A stretch of 26,332 nt of DNA from a virus, in IMG/VR virus record IMGVR_UViG_3300013372_004496, positions 1 to 26,332 of that record. The stretch is one strand, 5' to 3'. The position numbers and the translations under genes are program-made. Position 1 is the stretch's first letter, and each line of letters starts with the position of its first letter. A model generated the notes under the pieces. It had not been told where the DNA came from, searched no databases, and worked only from the letters and a program-made list of their open reading frames with translations. Below, in pieces: positions 1 to 8,856 of the stretch.

Positions 1-1
1 A

Positions 2-2197
2 AGTGCATTAAACTTTACCTATATAGGAAATTATAGGGTTTTAACTTGGGATAATCCATTTGAATATGTTACTTCTTTTAATGGGTGGATAATTGATGCA
101 TCTAATAGTAACAATAGCTCGTCAATATTAGATGGAAATGACATATCCATAGATTTCAGATACAGCATAAACGGAACAACATGGTCTCTATGGACTAATG
201 TCGGAACTGCTTTAGGCGGTTTAACAAACGAATATTCGGATCTTTTTGATATCCCACTAGATCCTAATAATAAGTTTTACCCGGAATTTAGATTTACCTG
301 TGTTCTAGTTAATGATGATGGAACGATAGTTTATAACACGGAAGAACCCATAGATCCCTCCATAGTTATAGTTAACTTCGAGCTAGATTTAAATTATGAG
401 GTTGATCCGGAAGTGGTAATATACAGACCTGCCCCAATATGTACTGATGAGGTTTCTACTAGACCTATCCTTTTCTCAAATTGTAATTTTACATTTAATC
501 CTTATGCTGTTAATAGGGCATTAAATATGTATCAGGATCTGAGTTTGATGGTTAATAACGTATTTGGTCTAGAGGTTAATTATTATTCAGTACAACCACA
601 AGCTAGAGGAAAAGATGTGGTACTTAAGGAATATACTATATTTGATGTAGTTGACGAGAAATGTATAAAGGCGCTGGTTCCACAAAACCAATTTCCTGAT
701 AATAAAATAAATTTCGACCCATTTGGTTTGCAATTCGAAGACCCCTTTGAAATACAAATAGATAAAAGATATTTTGAATCGATATTCGGAAAAGGATCGC
801 AGCCAAGGAAAAGAGATATAATTTATTTTCCATTAACAAATAGGATATATCAAATTAACTCTACGTATCTATTTAGAGATTTTATGAATGCTCCTGTTTA
901 TTTTAAGATAGAGCTTAAGAAATATACGCCAAGATCTAATACGTATTACCAAGATCCAGCATACAAAGAGGAGCTTGATGGTATATCTCTTACTACTAGT
1001 GATCTTTTTGGTGAGGAAGTACATTCGGAAGAAATTAAAAGTGCTAAACCCCAGCAGTATGCTACAACTATAACACAGCTTTCACAGGATCCAATTAGAT
1101 CTTATATTTACAAGGACCTTTCTATTGTAGAGTATGATCTTAATAATAACTGGACTATAGTTCTAAATAACTATTATGATCTGTATCAGTCTTTTGCTGA
1201 CGACTCTGAATTTAATTATGATTCTAAAAGATATAGAAATGCTGTTAGATATAAGGTATTACCTAAATGTGACTCAAAAACGGAACTTGCCTATACATGT
1301 TGGTTTAGTCTTAAGAATTTTTATGATAATCAGCAACTTGCAAAAAGATCCTATCCAGTAATAAATTTATCACTGGAGTCATCAACGGATGATCTGTTAT
1401 ATTTTAATAGCTACCCAAGAAAACATAATTTACAAGTTTGGCAATCTTATGATAGCAACCCAGAAGGTTATGTTGCAATAAAGGGTGACAAGCTTCATTC
1501 CGGTGGATACGAGGTTAGAGAAGTTATAGATGATTATAGATTCTCAGTAGATAACAATTCAACTAATTTCTCTCTAGGTACGATTATTTGGAAGATGCAG
1601 AAAGCTCAGAGTAGAAATTTAATTAGCGGATTATATCTAAATGATTTAGAAGAAATAAAAGGGATTAGAATAGATCTGATTCATTCTGGAGTTATGGACG
1701 AGTTAACAAATAATTTTCTGGAAGAAGGAAGCATAGTTATTAGATTAAATGACACTATAATAAATTCTCCTTTACAATTCATACCTGAGTTTGGTGATTG
1801 GTATGGGGTAGTTGTCAATTTCTCTAATGTTTATAAACAAATATCAGCAAATATCTGGGAGATAACTTATGATTCAAGTGACCCTAATGATCAAACTAGT
1901 AAGCTTAAGAAAGTGCACGAATCTGTTAGAATGTTTACAGACAATATAATATTCGAAGCACCCGTCAATGAGGTAACTGATACCCTTAGTCCTTTCTACG
2001 AAACCGATAATAATTCTTACAAAATCTACACCGGGCCTATATGGCTTAGTAATATTAGATTATTTAAGAATATGATAGATATAGATACGCAATCTACCGT
2101 ATTAAACCAGAATACAGTAAGAGATGCACAGTTAGCCCATATTATTGATAACGCAAAACCGCTTCTGAATATTCCGAAGTTTGCAAGAAATAGATAA
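2..2197 (+). CDS. Large virion protein with gp14-like neck domain (5' end outside window)
   Basis: The frame is open from base 2, so this is the C-terminal 731 residues of a longer protein; the in-frame GTG at 413 is internal. Three regions are visible. Residues about 50-135 hold a beta-rich stretch with an 'F.YS..G.TWS.W' pattern, like Fn3-type modules of virion proteins. Residues about 165-310 resemble the T4 neck protein gp14: a 'GLEVNYYSV' strand, then 'PRKRDIIYFPLTNRIYQI' at 803-856, matching gp14's 'P.EGDLIYFP...LFEI' element. Residues about 430-685 look like a LamG/concanavalin-type jelly roll ('YTCWFSLKNF', 'GDWYGVVVNFSN', 'GPIWLSNIRLFK'). T4 gp14 has about 256 residues, so this would be a much enlarged neck or connector protein. 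Its place just before the terminase pair agrees with the T4 order 13-14-15-16-17. The domain calls come from remembered family patterns, not from a search. Confidence 0.6.
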   Translation, partial: SALNFTYIGNYRVLTWDNPFEYVTSFNGWIIDASNSNNSSSILDGNDISIDFRYSINGTTWSLWTNVGTALGGLTNEYSDLFDIPLDPNNKFYPEFRFTCVLVNDDGTIVYNTEEPIDPSIVIVNFELDLNYEVDPEVVIYRPAPICTDEVSTRPILFSNCNFTFNPYAVNRALNMYQDLSLMVNNVFGLEVNYYSVQPQARGKDVVLKEYTIFDVVDEKCIKALVPQNQFPDNKINFDPFGLQFEDPFEIQIDKRYFESIFGKGSQPRKRDIIYFPLTNRIYQINSTYLFRDFMNAPVYFKIELKKYTPRSNTYYQDPAYKEELDGISLTTSDLFGEEVHSEEIKSAKPQQYATTITQLSQDPIRSYIYKDLSIVEYDLNNNWTIVLNNYYDLYQSFADDSEFNYDSKRYRNAVRYKVLPKCDSKTELAYTCWFSLKNFYDNQQLAKRSYPVINLSLESSTDDLLYFNSYPRKHNLQVWQSYDSNPEGYVAIKGDKLHSGGYEVREVIDDYRFSVDNNSTNFSLGTIIWKMQKAQSRNLISGLYLNDLEEIKGIRIDLIHSGVMDELTNNFLEEGSIVIRLNDTIINSPLQFIPEFGDWYGVVVNFSNVYKQISANIWEITYDSSDPNDQTSKLKKVHESVRMFTDNIIFEAPVNEVTDTLSPFYETDNNSYKIYTGPIWLSNIRLFKNMIDIDTQSTVLNQNTVRDAQLAHIIDNAKPLLNIPKFARNR

Positions 2198-2200
2198 TTT

Positions 2201-2995
2201 ATGCCTAGAAGAAAACCGAAACCAGAGAAAGTTGTAGAAGAAAAAATAAGGGAGAGCCTAGATTCTATAATAATGCAAGAGGCTCTAGAAAATATAATCC
2301 CAGATAACGACGAACTACCAAGATTAAAGACTACAGATTTAATGGATTTTACTGGGGAAAAATCTGCTGCTTTATCTGATGCTAAGGCTTTACTTGATAC
2401 AATAACAAAATTTTACATGGACGACACGAGCATGGGCGAGGCTTCGCACGTGGAGTTTAAAAAGAAGGTAGATGCGATGAATTTGTCATCGATGATGTTC
2501 CAGCTAAAAAGTGCTCAGCATGCTATAACAAAAATTTTAGAGGAGATAGATCTTGGTAATATGCATCCTAGACTTTTTGAAGTTTTAGCTCAATTGCAAT
2601 CCCAGATAATGCAGATGCCTAAAGATTATCAGGCATACCTTGAAAAAATGGAACAGAACTACAAAAAAACAAGGATAGAAATTGACGAGAAGAAGCATTC
2701 CCAAGGTATAGTAATGGATCAGACATTAGGCGATAATGGATTTTATGTTAATAATACTGCGGTTACACAAGACGGGGGAATTAGATCTAGAGGTACAAGA
2801 GGAATAATGGAGGGGCTAAGAGATATTATTGGCTCGGAGATCGTGGACATAAAACCCGAGGTGGTTAACCTTAATTCTGTTGTGAATGCTAGAGATAAAA
2901 AAATATTAGATTCGCAGAACCAGAATAATAAATTAAATTTTAACGAGGAAGATCCAGGTGAAGATTTTTCTATAGAGGATGATATACTCGAATAA
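2201..2995 (+). CDS. gp16: Small terminase subunit, gp16-like
   Basis: A 264-residue, mostly helical, charged protein lying directly before the large terminase and overlapping it by one base (TAATG at 2993-2997). The middle, about residues 95-165, is predicted helical with a 'MHPRLFEVLAQLQSQIMQMPKDY' segment. This resembles the central coiled-coil of T4 gp16 ('[21 protein letters not shown]'), which forms the oligomeric ring that recognises concatemeric DNA and regulates gp17. The C-terminal 100 residues are rich in N, D and E and likely flexible. T4 gp16 has 164 residues, so this version is about 100 longer, with an extra charged N-terminus and acidic tail. Identification rests on position and the short central similarity. 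It should act with gp17 at the prohead portal. Confidence 0.7.
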   Translation: MPRRKPKPEKVVEEKIRESLDSIIMQEALENIIPDNDELPRLKTTDLMDFTGEKSAALSDAKALLDTITKFYMDDTSMGEASHVEFKKKVDAMNLSSMMFQLKSAQHAITKILEEIDLGNMHPRLFEVLAQLQSQIMQMPKDYQAYLEKMEQNYKKTRIEIDEKKHSQGIVMDQTLGDNGFYVNNTAVTQDGGIRSRGTRGIMEGLRDIIGSEIVDIKPEVVNLNSVVNARDKKILDSQNQNNKLNFNEEDPGEDFSIEDDILE

Positions 2996-4815
2996 TGGAA
3001 ACGGGGATAGAAAAAATAAATGAGATAGAAACTAATCACTGGTCTACCTCCAGGATAGAAGAATTATTAAGAAAAGTTGATGAGGAAGGATTAGATTATA
3101 AATCTATAGATAATCCATTTCATGACAATGATCCGGAGCTAAAAAGATCTAATGTTCTTTGGGAATATAGTAGATCTGAAATATTAGAGATGAAAAAATG
3201 TGCGGAGGACGTAAGTTATTTTGCTAAATATTGTAAAGTAATGACAGATACCGGCTTAGATTACATAGGTCTAAGAGATTATCAAACATCAGTATTAAGA
3301 GAGTATCAAAATCACAGATTCAATATATTTTTAGCCCCAAGACAGGTTGGTAAATCAATTACATCATCAATAATATTAGTTTGGTATCTTCTATTCAATC
3401 ATGATAAAAACGCGATGATTCTTGCCAATGTTGGGGATACTGCGGAAGAATTAATGGATAAGATAAAAACCATTATTAAAGGACTGCCTTTTTATATGAA
3501 ACCCGGTATGGTGGTTAATAATGTAATGACAATGAGATTCGATAACGGATGTAGGGTGTTAGCTAAAACTACAACCAAGACTTCTGGTATTGGTTTTACC
3601 ATACATTTTTTATACATGGACGAGTTTGCCCATATTAATTCTAATTTTATAGAGGCTTTCTTTAGATCAACATATCCCACGGTATCTTCATCAGATGTTT
3701 CTAGAATTATTATTACATCAACCCCTAACGGGATGAATAAATTTTACGAGATTTACCAGGGTGCATTAACCGGAGAAAATAGCTTTAATCCAATAAGGGT
3801 AGATTGGTGGCAAGTTCCAGGTAGGGATGACGAGTGGAAAAAAAGAGAAATAGGTAACTTAGGAAGTGAGGAGCTTTTTAATCAAGAATATGGAAATCAA
3901 TTTCTTAGTTCTTCGAGTCTTTTACTAGGATCTGATGAACTCAGAAAAATAAGAAATAACGAGGTAGAATATAGTTGGAGAGAAATTACAAATCTTCATT
4001 ATGCAGATGTCAATTACGAGAATCTTATATGGCATCCTAAATTTGATTTAGATAAAGCTAATCTACCGGGGAAGAAATTTGTTTTTTCTGTAGATCTTAG
4101 TAGCGGTGCAAAAGGTGACTTTACTGTTATAAATATATTTAAAGTTACCCCTCTTCCTAAGGTTGTTATAGAAAAAATGGAAGAATTTGAAGACGAAGCA
4201 GATTTTTTTGGCTTAATCCAGATTGGTGTTTTTAGGGACAATGAGATTAAACTTGAAGACATTACTAGGTTTTTACAAATCTTATGTTCTGAAGTTTTTC
4301 AAGTTGATAGAGTTAAAATAGCTTTAGAGATGAATTACAAAGGGGAATTAGTTTATGATAAGCTTTCCCAGAGGGATGATTTTTATGATGAAATGTTTCT
4401 TTTTACTAAACACACTGAATCTGCAAGAGTACTAAAACCAGGCATCAAGTACAACGAGAAGAACAAAATGAAATACTGCGAACTTCTTAGAAGTCTAATG
4501 AGAAGGGACAGAATAATGGTTAATGATAAAAAATGGACTATTCCTGAATTATTCACTTTTGGTTTAAATAACTCAGGAACTTATTCGAGCCAGAGCGGTC
4601 ACGATGATGTTGCTATGACGCTCGTAAATTTACCGGGATTATTCGATGGTTATTATTTTAATCAAATAGTAGGTGAGGTATTTGATGAATTGGAGGACAA
4701 CGCATACAAGGATATGATTATTAAAAAATTAGAATCTGACTTCTCTAATGAAGGTGGGAAAGGCTATTCTACAAAGGACGGTAAAAATTATCAAGATTTC
4801 AATAATCTACTCTAA
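2995..4815 (+). CDS. gp17: Large terminase subunit (packaging ATPase/nuclease), gp17
   Basis: The DNA-packaging motor protein, docking on the portal and using ATP to translocate DNA, with a nuclease domain that cuts the concatemer. It has 606 residues (T4 gp17: 610). The ATPase half shows an adenine-binding 'LRDYQ' at 93-97, a variant Walker A 'APRQVGKS' at 114-121, Walker B 'FLYMDE' at 205-210 with the catalytic Glu210, and the coupling motif 'TSTPNG' at 241-246. The RNase H-like nuclease half shows Asp367 in 'FSVDLSSG', Glu445 in 'ALEMNY', and the acidic pair Asp537/Asp538 in 'GHDD'. All key residues are present, so the enzyme should be active. The start overlaps the gp16 stop, implying translational coupling. 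This is one of the most certain calls in the window. Confidence 0.97.
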   Translation: METGIEKINEIETNHWSTSRIEELLRKVDEEGLDYKSIDNPFHDNDPELKRSNVLWEYSRSEILEMKKCAEDVSYFAKYCKVMTDTGLDYIGLRDYQTSVLREYQNHRFNIFLAPRQVGKSITSSIILVWYLLFNHDKNAMILANVGDTAEELMDKIKTIIKGLPFYMKPGMVVNNVMTMRFDNGCRVLAKTTTKTSGIGFTIHFLYMDEFAHINSNFIEAFFRSTYPTVSSSDVSRIIITSTPNGMNKFYEIYQGALTGENSFNPIRVDWWQVPGRDDEWKKREIGNLGSEELFNQEYGNQFLSSSSLLLGSDELRKIRNNEVEYSWREITNLHYADVNYENLIWHPKFDLDKANLPGKKFVFSVDLSSGAKGDFTVINIFKVTPLPKVVIEKMEEFEDEADFFGLIQIGVFRDNEIKLEDITRFLQILCSEVFQVDRVKIALEMNYKGELVYDKLSQRDDFYDEMFLFTKHTESARVLKPGIKYNEKNKMKYCELLRSLMRRDRIMVNDKKWTIPELFTFGLNNSGTYSSQSGHDDVAMTLVNLPGLFDGYYFNQIVGEVFDELEDNAYKDMIIKKLESDFSNEGGKGYSTKDGKNYQDFNNLL

Positions 4816-4852
4816 AAATGATATTTATAAAACCCCCCAACAATTACTATTT

Positions 4853-4868
4853 TATTTTTGATATATAG
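4853..4868 (+). promoter_or_regulatory. Candidate late promoter before tail sheath gene
   Basis: In the 80-base gap between terminase and sheath lies TTTTTGATATATAG, ending about 27 bases before the sheath ATG. It shares the GATATATA core with elements at 15587 and 17737 and partly matches the T4 late octamer TATAAATA. The same stretch also reads TATTTTTG (4853-4860), which fits the Bacteroidetes -7 pattern TAnnTTTG, so it could be read by either system. No convincing -33 element is visible. It is inferred from sequence only. Confidence 0.4.
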
Positions 4869-4895
4869 TCTAGAAGCAAAAATATCTTTAATGTA

Positions 4896-7800
4896 ATGGC
4901 AAATAAGGTAAAAATAGATTACTCTCAGTTTAGAGCATCCGGGGTTTATACCCTAGAATTTGATGCGTCCCAAAATGTAATTCTTACATCCCAGACAATA
5001 CGTCTGGTAGTAGGATTTTCTAATAAGGGACCTTTTAATACACCGGTTTATATACCAGATGTGACTACACTAATTTCTATTTTTGGAGAGATCGATAGAT
5101 CTTTAGAAAATAAAGGATCCTTTTTTCAAAGGTCCATATTAACGTGTTTAAATGCAGGCCCAGTGTTTGCTTTAAATCTTTTAAAATTAAATGATGATTA
5201 CGATTCAGCTAACCCTGATGAGGTTGATTATCAAGCATATTCACTTGACACTGAAGAGTATAACGGGGTGGTAACGAGTAAACTATATTCATCCTATTAT
5301 AATAAGGAGAGATTTTGGTTCGCTGATCCTAATTATTTCTTGGCTACACTTAGTGTTTCTGACCAGGGTAAATTATTTAGCTTGGTTAATTTGGGTAAAT
5401 CCCCGATGAGCATTATAGTTAGAAAATCAACGGATTCATCTAAACCCCTTAAAGGATATGATATATTCGCTATAGATTGGTATGGAGCTAATAACGTTCC
5501 GACTTTCATGCATCCATTTGATTACATATCTGATTATTTTATTGACGTCATAGCAGTTTTTGGAGATTGGACAAATTACCAATCTCTATCTATAGATCCT
5601 CAGTGGAGCACTTATTTTACGGAAAATGGATTTATTAAAAGTAGAATAGATAGCTTTTTATCGGAGCCCGATGTTTCTATTGTTACCTCGGTTACTGGAT
5701 GCATTATACCTGATTTCGTAGATCTTAATGGGATAAATCAATACATACAGACTCTAGTTAATAATAGCACTCCATCTACAGGATTATTCTGTGCTATAGA
5801 CGAACAAGCATTCGATAATATTTGTACTAATGGATCTAAATTAGATTTAGTTGGAAATCATCTGATTGACGAATTAACTGGAGATAGCGATTTAGCTAGT
5901 CCTAGAATTAATTTCTTAAGCTATGATCAGGTTCTTGTTGCTGATTACCTATATACACAAAATGTAGTTGGCGTAACTGGGGCAACTGGATTTGTTAGTG
6001 CTACTGGGGCTACCGCTTACACATCGGGAGCAAAGGTTGGTACTTTATACACATTACAAGATGTAGCTGGTACGACTGCAGGGGTTGTTTATCAATCTTT
6101 TGCTACTTACGATCCTAATGCTTTTGATGGAGGACTACATTATCTTCAAACATCAGGTACTGGTGCTACCTCTGGGTATTTACAAACTGCAGCTCAAAAG
6201 AACGAGCTTAAGACTTTCTTAACAGTATCCTCTTCGAATGATCAAAAGTTTATTTTAGGAGTTGTCTCTGGGTATACTGGAGGTTTAACCGGAGGATTAA
6301 TAAATCAATTTTCAGAGGCGGATCTAGTCAAGTTAAAAGTAACTGGCACTAGGGACGTATCGGGGGAATTAAGAATATTCTTCACTCACCCATTAGATAC
6401 TGGATTCTACAGATCACAAGGTATTACAGTAACACCTACATACAACCTAACTTCTTACAATACTGGGGCATCCGGAAGTAATCAACCTTTCTATACAAAT
6501 GCCTATCAATTCGGTAATTCTGATTATGTTGATATAGTTAGCACTGCTACACCTGGCGGGGTAACTGGACCTAGCGCACCTCTTGGTGTTTCTAACGTAT
6601 TAGTTGGGTATAATGCTTCCCAATTATACCAGGACAATAAATATGCTGAAATCACTAATAGCGACATAATCTGGACAAACAGTAGTGGATCCAGCGTACA
6701 ATATCTAGAGTTTGAGCAGACAGTAGATAAGGATCAGTTCAATTATGTTAATACCAGAGCATATACCAATGTTTCTTTATCTGAGACCACGGTAACAAAT
6801 ATAACTGCATTTGGTACATCTTACGCATCTAATAACGTTGGATTAACAGTAGGATCCCAGAATATCGATATAATTTCTCAGGAAGGATCAATAAACGAAT
6901 TTGTAGATTGTACAAGAATTGACGTAACAACTTTCCTTGTAACTCAGGATGTTAACGGAAACGCACCTTTCTCGGTTGGTGATTTGGTTGTTTCGACTGA
7001 TCTTGATATCTGTGAGCCTTCTACGGGAAATATACAAAACAGACTAGCTAAGATTACTACAGTTTCCTCTACAACTACTTCTGGAACATACAGAGTTACA
7101 TCAGCTAGACCAGTTTTTTATTATAATTCAGGAAACGGGGTTAGAGTTCAGAAATTTAAATCAATAGCTCAGTTTACAAGATCTTTTGATTTCACATATT
7201 TAAGTGGATTCTTAATGAATGATCTACACAGGCCAAATGGAAGTGATGCTAGGATATCAAGAATTCTTGATGTTATGTACGAAACAAATATTGCTAAGAC
7301 ATTAGCAGCTAAGGACGTTATATCTTACCGATATATTATTGATACCTTCTCTGGCCAGATCCTACCAAGTTCTAAATATCAGCTTTCTAGGTTGGCTTTA
7401 CTAAGACAACAGGCGTTGGCTATTATAAATGCCCCTTCTATGGCACAATTTAGAGCTAGCACAGATCCAAGATTTACTGATGCACCTACTGCGGCTAATC
7501 CTTATCCAAGATTAAATACTTCTTATATAGCAGAGGGTGGTAATTTATCTTTAAATCCATCTTATACATTTAGTTTACCTAGTGAAGCTGATGGAGCTAA
7601 ATATGCAGCATTTTACTCACCTTATATTACTGTAAGAGAATCTAATAGAAATATTGAAGTACCTCCTGCAGCATACGTTTCCAATAATTTCCTTAGAAAA
7701 TTTGCTAACGGAGAACCTTATGCTATTATAGCAGGACAAAAGAGGGGAGTAATTAGTGGAGGTAATATAGTAGGAGTTGAATATGATTTCACTGAAGAGG

Positions 7801-8246
7801 ACAGAGGGAATTTAGAACCTTTTGGAATTAATCCAATTATTAAAAGAAGAGGAATAGGTGTAGTTATATTTGGTAATCAAACTGCTTATCAGCAAGTTAA
7901 TTCAGCATTTAATCTCGTTCACGTTAGAGATCTATTAATTAGTGTTGAAAATGACGTACAGGAAATTTTGGCTAATTACCTATTCGATTTTAATGAGGAT
8001 TCAATTAGATTAGAGATTAAAACACTTGTAGACAACTATCTAGATGGTGTTAGAGCAGGAGGAGGTATTTATGCTTACCAAACAATTATGGATGCTTCTA
8101 ATAATACCCCTGCAATTATAGATATGAATATGGGTATAATTGATGTCATAATAGAACCAGCAAGAGGAATTCAGAAGTTTATTAATAGAATAACTGTTAC
8201 TAGAACAGGCGGAATTGCTTCTGGAGGATTTATACAATTTGTATAA
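4896..8246 (+). CDS. gp18: Tail sheath protein, gp18-like, with large insertion
   Basis: The contractile outer tail protein. The N-terminal ~110 residues show the sheath start ('GVYTLEFD', 'VVGFSNKGPFNTPVYIPDVTTLISIFGEID'). The last ~350 residues carry the conserved C-terminal domain that forms the inner sheath wall and interlinking strands ('IKRRGIGVVIFGNQTAY', 'HVRDLLISVENDVQEIL', 'IDVIIEPARGIQKFINRI'). It has 1116 residues against 659 in T4. Most of the excess lies in about residues 350-750, a T/G/S/N-rich region starting with TGATG-type repeats near residues 358-379 (about 5967-6032) and rich in short beta-strand-like segments. This is probably a set of surface domains projecting from the sheath. 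It is followed by two tail-tube genes, matching the T4 order 17-18-19. The start ATG at 4896 gives a typical 'MANKVKIDYSQFRASGVYT' N-terminus. Confidence 0.93.
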   Translation: MANKVKIDYSQFRASGVYTLEFDASQNVILTSQTIRLVVGFSNKGPFNTPVYIPDVTTLISIFGEIDRSLENKGSFFQRSILTCLNAGPVFALNLLKLNDDYDSANPDEVDYQAYSLDTEEYNGVVTSKLYSSYYNKERFWFADPNYFLATLSVSDQGKLFSLVNLGKSPMSIIVRKSTDSSKPLKGYDIFAIDWYGANNVPTFMHPFDYISDYFIDVIAVFGDWTNYQSLSIDPQWSTYFTENGFIKSRIDSFLSEPDVSIVTSVTGCIIPDFVDLNGINQYIQTLVNNSTPSTGLFCAIDEQAFDNICTNGSKLDLVGNHLIDELTGDSDLASPRINFLSYDQVLVADYLYTQNVVGVTGATGFVSATGATAYTSGAKVGTLYTLQDVAGTTAGVVYQSFATYDPNAFDGGLHYLQTSGTGATSGYLQTAAQKNELKTFLTVSSSNDQKFILGVVSGYTGGLTGGLINQFSEADLVKLKVTGTRDVSGELRIFFTHPLDTGFYRSQGITVTPTYNLTSYNTGASGSNQPFYTNAYQFGNSDYVDIVSTATPGGVTGPSAPLGVSNVLVGYNASQLYQDNKYAEITNSDIIWTNSSGSSVQYLEFEQTVDKDQFNYVNTRAYTNVSLSETTVTNITAFGTSYASNNVGLTVGSQNIDIISQEGSINEFVDCTRIDVTTFLVTQDVNGNAPFSVGDLVVSTDLDICEPSTGNIQNRLAKITTVSSTTTSGTYRVTSARPVFYYNSGNGVRVQKFKSIAQFTRSFDFTYLSGFLMNDLHRPNGSDARISRILDVMYETNIAKTLAAKDVISYRYIIDTFSGQILPSSKYQLSRLALLRQQALAIINAPSMAQFRASTDPRFTDAPTAANPYPRLNTSYIAEGGNLSLNPSYTFSLPSEADGAKYAAFYSPYITVRESNRNIEVPPAAYVSNNFLRKFANGEPYAIIAGQKRGVISGGNIVGVEYDFTEEDRGNLEPFGINPIIKRRGIGVVIFGNQTAYQQVNSAFNLVHVRDLLISVENDVQEILANYLFDFNEDSIRLEIKTLVDNYLDGVRAGGGIYAYQTIMDASNNTPAIIDMNMGIIDVIIEPARGIQKFINRITVTRTGGIASGGFIQFV

Positions 8247-8266
8247 TTTATGATTTTTAAAGAAGG

Positions 8267-8280
8267 TAGATAAATATAAT
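8267..8280 (+). promoter_or_regulatory. Possible late promoter element before first tube gene
   Basis: TAGATAAATATAAT lies 5-20 bases before the ATG at 8286. It contains GATAAATA (8269-8276), one mismatch from the T4 late octamer TATAAATA. The distance to the start codon is very short and would leave almost no leader, so it may be only an AT-rich leader. Confidence 0.25.
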
Positions 8281-8285
8281 TAATT

Positions 8286-8840
8286 ATGGCAGGATTATCC
8301 CACTTTTCAAATTCGTTATCATCAATAAATAGGCTTGAACCTGTTTATTTGAATCAATTTGAGGTTACTATTATTCCCCCGGCAGCGGTTGCTGGAGGCG
8401 AGATATTACTTCAACATGTATCCAAAGTAAGTGGACTTTCTTTGGATAAAAATCCAGGATTAGCTACCCAAAAATTTAAGTTTGCTAAAAGAAATTACGC
8501 AGGTGCTAAACCAGATCAGACATACTTTGACCTTAGCGTTAGTTTTTCGGTTAATTTAAATGACGATAACTCAATGTATGTTTTTAAAACATTAAGACAA
8601 TGGTCTGATTTAATTTACAATCCTCTAACAGGAGCAATGGGATTAAAGAATGATTATGTAGGAACTGTAGTAGTTAACATCTTTAATAAACAAGGAGATG
8701 TTTTTAGAAGGATTACTTGTAAAGATTGTTTTCTTACAAAGCCAATCTCTCCAATGAACCTAAACTATACATCAACTGATCTATACAAGATAGATGATAT
8801 GGTATGGGCAGTTGACTATTGGGAAGACCTATTTTTATAA
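8286..8840 (+). CDS. gp19: Tail tube protein, gp19-like, copy 1
   Basis: A 184-residue protein of the gp19 tail-tube family (T4 gp19: 163 residues), which polymerises as hexameric rings inside the sheath. Family signs are the start 'HFSNSLSSINRLEPVYLNQFEVTIIPP', the central 'KFAKRNYAG..PDQTYFDLSVSFSVNLND' strand pair, 'LRQWSDLIYNPLTGAMG', and the C-terminal 'DMVWAVDYWEDLFL'. It follows the sheath gene by 39 bases and is followed 16 bases later by a clearly related second copy, with strongest similarity in the C-terminal half. Which copy is the main tube subunit cannot be decided from sequence. Confidence 0.93.
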   Translation: MAGLSHFSNSLSSINRLEPVYLNQFEVTIIPPAAVAGGEILLQHVSKVSGLSLDKNPGLATQKFKFAKRNYAGAKPDQTYFDLSVSFSVNLNDDNSMYVFKTLRQWSDLIYNPLTGAMGLKNDYVGTVVVNIFNKQGDVFRRITCKDCFLTKPISPMNLNYTSTDLYKIDDMVWAVDYWEDLFL

Positions 8841-8856
8841 AAAAGAATTTAAATAA

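Noticed and set aside
413-415. GTG at 413 as the start of the first gene
   Set aside because: The frame stays open to base 2 and the upstream translation is protein-like and continuous with the rest, so the true start is outside the window.
2743-3039. Minus-strand frame across the gp16/gp17 junction
   Set aside because: Serine/leucine-rich antisense translation of acidic gp16 tail; both overlapping plus-strand genes are well supported.
5967-6032. Collagen-like repeat in the sheath protein
   Set aside because: TGATG segments recur a few times but not as a sustained Gly-X-Y triplet array, so a collagen helix is not supported.
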